From Alligator mississippiensis (lineage: Eukaryota > Chordata > Crocodylia > Alligatoridae), in assembly GCF_030867095.1 (NCBI RefSeq), contig NC_081837.1, positions 16,696,501 to 16,760,500 of the forward strand: 64,000 nt of DNA. Direction: 5' to 3'. Numbering within the stretch: position 1 is the stretch's first letter; every line of letters starts with the position of its first letter. Below the pieces are notes generated by a model. The model saw only the letters and a list, made by a program, of their open reading frames with translations, did no database searches and was not told the origin of the DNA. Made by a program: the position numbers and the translations under genes. Shown piece after piece: positions 59,381-64,000 of this stretch.

Positions 59381-62356
59381 CCATAGTAGAATCTCGAGAC
59401 CTTGGCTGAGATCAAGGGCTTTGTCATTTAAGGTACCATGTGAACATGCAGCAAGAGGCGGTTTTTGCTATAAAAACTCATCTTGTCTACAGACAAGATG
59501 CAGGGTGGAAGGGGAAACGAACACACCACCTTACTGCTATGATGACTGCCTGCAATCGCATGCTGAACCAGGCACCCAAGGCCAAATACATCCTTGGTGT
59601 AGTTTCAGTGAAGTGACGAGTTACTTCAGGGATTCATTTGGCCCAGGCTGCATTACACATTAAGAAAGCAGCTGCCTCTACGCTGTTGGTTTTTATTACA
59701 TGCAGGATGCTTTTAAGTGTTAGCAATTCACTCCTCTCTGGAATTAGCCCAAGTGATGCAGAGAATGGTATGGTTCTGCAGCTCTCATCACTTTGAAATC
59801 CACCCTTTCCCACTTGTGCTGTTATCTTCAGACAGTAACTAAAATCACTCCAGGAGCTCTTCTCTGATTACTCTGAGTCAATCGGTAACTTGAGGGACTT
59901 TGTGGGAGCTGCACCTCCCATATGAAAGAAAGATGCCATCTTCCAACCTCCAGTGAAACTAATCTATTTCACTGCTTAATGCCAGCTTCCCCCAATGCTA
60001 CTAACAAATATTAGACTTCACAGGCCCTACAAACTCCCATATCTCAAAGGTAACAAGGCTTATTCTTGCTGTATAGAGAAAAACAAACATGTTATAACAG
60101 TGTTTCAAACCCAAATATGTTTCAGGGGTGAAATGGACTTTATTTCTGTCTACGCCTGTAAGATGTAGATGTTCTGCAGCAGTATCCCTTATGGTGAGGT
60201 ATACAGCACGCTAGGAGCCCTAGTCATGAGCCAGCACCAGCCACAACCGTTACAACCAAGTAAGGATTTGCAGGTGCAGCTCCTTTCTAGCAGTAAGATT
60301 TTTTCCCTTCCTAATAGGAAATGGCACCCTCCCCCAAAACTGCGGCTAGGTTCCTTGCTGGAGTTGGCAATTAGACTTGAACTCTTGGTACAGAATTGGA
60401 AATACCGAGGTGAAAAAACAAACTTTGGCTCTCACTCTGAAGAGCCAAATCTCTTGTAAAGGTGAGTCAATATCATAAAATCAAGTTATGGCAAACACGA
60501 CGTGTCACATCTTAGAGGCATCAGCAGAGCTGCGTATTGGAAGCTCCCACAGACACCTGACACTTGCCAGGGTAACAAGTCTCTCATTTTTGCAGACACA
60601 ATCAGCCAAAACACTTTGAGTGTTCCTTGGAACTTGCCAACTGGAAAAGAGAAGACCCACACTGACAGTAATGGAAGAAAAACAAGTATTATATGGAGGG
60701 AGAGAGGGAGAACACTTACTGTGGGGGAACTGAGTGTATAAAGTAACCCAGGAATGTCCCGGCTAGAAGCCAAATGAAACACACTGCTAGAGGCAGCTGC
60801 TCAGGTTTCTTCTAATTCATGGTTATTAGAAGATTTTCTGTTGGAATATGGTATTTCACAAGCCTGAGAATGTAACTCCGGACAGATGCCATTACGCTGG
60901 GCCAGCACCATTTCCAAATCTAATCTAGCAGGTAGAAAGAAAAGGGACAACCGCGTAGGGCTGTCTGCTTGTGTTAAAAAGTCCCTTTCGCACTTGCTGC
61001 TACTGAAGGCCACTTCTGCTTTGAACCTATATCTGGAGGAATAACCATTCTTTGGAGGGTACAAACAAGGCATGCAGGCATACTAACAGCAATGTACTGC
61101 TCCCTCCTCCCAAAGACAAGGTGTTTAGGCTTTGTCTTTAGCTTTAATACCCTCTTCCTGATAATATTTGGACCTACACATATGCATACACAGAAGACAT
61201 GGATGCATTACAGAGCTTCTGCCACTATTGCTAGGCTGGCATAAATATGTCAACAGAGCACCACAAAGGAGACGCATGGCAGCAGAAACAGTTTTTCTGC
61301 TGACAGTTGCACTACATCCCTGAAGGACATGACCTAAATCAGCGGAAGACCTCTTCTTCTGTGGGTATCCACACTGGGATTTTGCCAGCCTAGCTGCACT
61401 GGCAAGGGGTGTGATCTTTTTCAAACCCCAGTGGACAAAGCTTTGCTGGAAAAATGTGTAGTGCAGAGCAGACCATGCTCTCTCCCAGACCTATCTATAG
61501 GAATGTGACAGGTGTGGACTTTTGTTCCCACCTCTTGTAGGTACTACCCAGTCTACCCCATCTCCTACTTCTCTCCTGCCACTATTTGATGGGACCTGGT
61601 GTGTATTTAGAGGGTGGCTGCTGTTGAGACAGGGATAGTTCTTTCCTGGGCACCTTAGGGCTATTTCTATGCCATCCTTGCTGGCCCCCTCGCCACACCC
61701 ATGGTCCCCTGCCTGCCCCTTTGTAGGGACTCTCCTTCTCGCATGCTTTCTCTTTCTCTGCACAGAAAGAATGCTGGGCACCTCATGCCCCAACCTTTGT
61801 TTGGGCTTCAGCCTTTTTGGCTTTGGCCCCTTTTTCTCTAGCGGAAATCCCTCAAGCTCAGGTCCACTAATTCGGGCCCTGGCTCTCCAGGCCTCAGTTT
61901 GGGTGCCTGTCCCGTACCCTGCCCGTGATCTCCTCTGCCCCTCCAGCCACTCCAGTCTAAAACTAAAACAAAAATGCAAGCAACCACTTGAAATGCAAAC
62001 TCTCCAAGTCCCTCCCTCTGGTTTATCATCATCAGGGATCCTGGTTTTCCATATTTAAAAATCCCTAATTCTCTGATAAAATATCCCAAATTCCAATTAA
62101 AAAATGATTGTGGGGATCCTGTATCATCAGATCCCACTGCATCTTCACTTGCACATTTACCAGGGGCCTAAAGGAAAAAAAACTGGGTTTAGAATAATTT
62201 ACTAGAAATTATCACATCTCTTGCCCACATCGCTATCATTCTTCATTATTTACAAAAAACTTTAAATCCCCTATTAATTCTTTATTAGCTCTCTCGTGTT
62301 TTTTTGGGGTTTTTTGCATCTGACTCAGCTTGGACAATTAAACTAGCCCAGTCAAG

Positions 62357-63382
62357 TAGAGGTGCACCGATACATCAGTCCCATATTGGATCGGCACCGA
62401 TATAGGGAAAATTGACAATACTGGAAGTTGGCTTTTTTGCCCGATATGACGGATAATGTGGCTGATAAAGGCCCCGTGTATATGCACAGCTGCAGCATGT
62501 ACAAGGCCAGGAGCGCAGCCCGGTGGCTTGGAGAGCATCTGGCTAATAAGTCTGTTGTGGGGGAGGGAAGGGGCATGGGCAGGGGGTGCAGATCAAGGCC
62601 CCCTGCAGTGAGGGAAGTAGTGGGGTGGGACAGGCGCTACTCAGCTGGGACATGGGATGGAGCTGCAAGCAGTTCATCCAAGGGGTGCGGGGGGAGGGGC
62701 TCAGCTCCCACCACTGCACACACCCCAGGAGGGCATGTGCCCCCGGATCTGCACAGGGGGCGGCGTGGGGCAGGTTGCTGCTGCGGGCTGGGGCTTTGCT
62801 GGGCTCTTCCCGGTGGGGGGCTGGGCCAGGGCGGGGCTGCGCTTGGAGCAGGTGGCGCTGGGAGGGGGAGTTGGGGGACTACTGCAAATTTTGGGGTGGC
62901 TGCAACCCCCCATGTAGCCCCCCCTCCCAGAGCCGCTGCTGCCTGCCCCAAGCGCAGCCCTAGCCCAAGCCCCTGCTGGAAAGAGCCCAGAGCAGCCCCG
63001 GCCCCAGCCCACAGCAGCAACTGCCCTCGCCCTGCACGCAGATCCAGGGGCACATGCCCCCCATGGTACGTGCAGGGCGAGAACTGCCGCCCCCCCCCCC
63101 CCCCCCACATGTCCCTTGGACAAGCCGCTTGTGGCTCCCTCCTGTGCCCTGCCCCGGCTGTGCAATGCCTGTCTCTGTCCTACTCCCTCCCTGCGGGGGC
63201 CTCAATCTGCCCCCTTCAACTCCCATGCCCCTTTCCTCTCCCCAATCCCAGACTTACCAGCCAGACGCTGGCTTACAAGCTGCCCGACTGCATATTGGAA
63301 TTGAATCGGTATTGGCCAAAATGGCTCCTTAGAAATTGGCCATCAGGATTGGCCCAAAAAATTTTCTATCAGTGCACCCCTA
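62357..63382. mobile_element. Foldback hAT MITE (1026 bp), TAGGGGTGCACC family
   Basis: Perfect 8-bp duplication CAGTCAAG (62349-62356 and 63383-63390). Ends TAGAGGTGCACCGATA and, in reverse from the right, TAGGGGTGCACTGATA. The core is a GC-rich inverted repeat (for example GGGGCTGCGCTTGG near 62832 against CCAAGCGCAG near 62948). It shares ends and core blocks (GGGGCACATGCCCCCC) with 40479-41478. No transposase. Confidence 0.9.
63090..63106 (+). repeat. Poly-C tract (17 C)
   Basis: Uninterrupted C run in the right arm of the foldback hAT element, the mirror of the poly-G run in the left arm of the related element at 40686. Confidence 0.9.
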
Positions 63383-63794
63383 CAGTCAAGCTGCTCTTCA
63401 TATACTCATGGATACGATGGCTGGTTATGGGGAAGAAATATTTATAGAGCTCTATAAATGCATGCAGCCCTTTACAAACATGCCAATCATGCAAAACCTG
63501 ACTTGGTGAAGTCCTTTGTTTCAAAGGGGCTTCTCATGTGAGCAACAGTTACTGATGCGAGTAACACTTTTTACAACTGGGCCTAGAGGTAAAATATGGG
63601 CCCTAAAGCCAAAGATCTTTTCCTATACCGCAAGGGAAGATTCATATCCACAGCACTGAATGGTCACTGAAAGCAAGACAGAAAACTAGCATTTCTACCA
63701 GTCCCAGTTTTGGCAACTTCTTTAACAAACAACTGTAAAAACTATTCAGCTCTCATGTGAGCATTTTTCACCTCCAGGTCTCAAAGTAATTTGC

Positions 63795-63920
63795 GCAGGT
63801 ATGTCAATACGAGTTTTACTGTGGAGAAACTGAGGCAAGAGTGACCGACCAAAGGTAATGCTGGAACTCAGGGGCAGAGATGGGAAAAGAGCCAAAGTGT
63901 CTCCTGACCTCCCATGCTTG
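63795..63920 (+). repeat. MIR/L2-like fragment
   Basis: 'gtggagaaactgaggcaaga', 'gaccaaaggtaatgctggaactcagg', 'tgtctcctgacctccca' preserves the L2/MIR order 'gaaactgaggca ... ggtcacac ... gaactcagg ... tcctgactccca'. Confidence 0.55.
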
Positions 63921-64000
63921 AGGAATTGCTTCATAGACTGCCCGCAGTGTGAAAGGCTGGAGCTGCCCTGAGCTGTGGCTGCGCCTGTTCTGGCACTGTG

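Larger units (their letters stand above)
48047..64000 (-). other. DTX2: Large 5' intron of DTX2 (runs off the right edge)
   Basis: No WWE-type or Pro/Ser-rich DTX2 coding sequence was found here on the minus strand, so this is read as intron, at least 16 kb. It is filled with hAT elements, CR1, a second LINE, a solo LTR and an L2-like piece. 53546-55138, 58728-59183, 59381-62356 and 63383-63795 show nothing clearly classifiable. Confidence 0.7.

Noticed and set aside
59190-59663. 157-codon plus-strand open frame
   Set aside because: It begins inside the hAT MITE 59184-59380 and continues into anonymous intron with no recognisable motif.
62428-63447. 339-codon plus-strand open frame
   Set aside because: It runs through almost the entire foldback hAT element and reflects the stop-poor GC-rich palindromic core; both strands are open and no domain is visible.

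Overview
This window is vertebrate nuclear DNA: short coding exons with GT-AG introns, long introns and dense interspersed repeats. The repeat set is dominated by CR1 LINEs, including one with a long intact reverse-transcriptase frame, plus hAT and Harbinger-type MITEs, solo retroviral LTRs and ancient L2/MIR-like fragments. That points to a sauropsid. A crocodilian fits best and a turtle is the main alternative; this is inferred from repeat character, not from a database match.

Two genes are recognisable, both on the minus strand. At the left edge are the first two coding exons of a uroplakin-3-family gene, most like UPK3B (ATG at 3578, second exon ending at 1328, remainder off the left edge). 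After about 9 kb of intergenic DNA comes the 3' part of DTX2, a Deltex E3 ubiquitin ligase. Its stop codon is at 13337 and a poly(A) signal lies at 12821-12826. Seven coding exons can be placed to the base (13337-13561, 13782-13871, 14756-14917, 15041-15199, 18915-18985, 35400-35531, 47988-48046) and their phases chain without a break. They encode the linker, the complete RING and the complete Deltex C-terminal (DTC) domain. The WWE-domain exon(s) are not in the window and must lie beyond 64000, so 48047-64000 is one large 5' intron. A phase-compatible 45-nt candidate exon (20813-20857) sits in the 16.4-kb intron before the RING exons. UPK3B and DTX2 are also neighbours in mammals, which supports both calls.

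The rest is transposon landscape. CR1: a 569-codon reverse-transcriptase frame (51740-53449), a decayed copy (23090-24918), a copy with a large in-frame internal deletion that is still open (26397-27251), and minus-strand 3' fragments. A second LINE (57360-58727) is split into two head-to-head halves, the signature of a twin-priming 5' inversion. DNA transposons: several nonautonomous hAT elements with 8-bp target duplications, four of them with long self-complementary GC-rich cores (40479-41478, 49234-50682, 56478-57183, 62357-63382), and two Harbinger-like MITEs with TTA duplications (10522-10962, 37144-37658). Two probable solo LTRs are at 41882-42692 and 55139-55956. No tRNA, rRNA, CRISPR or prokaryotic-type features were seen, and no wholly new gene system was found. 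The most distinctive items are the optional DTX2 microexon, the RT-deleted but open CR1, the inverted LINE, a near-identical inverted repeat around 16.3/17.2 kb, and the foldback hAT elements.
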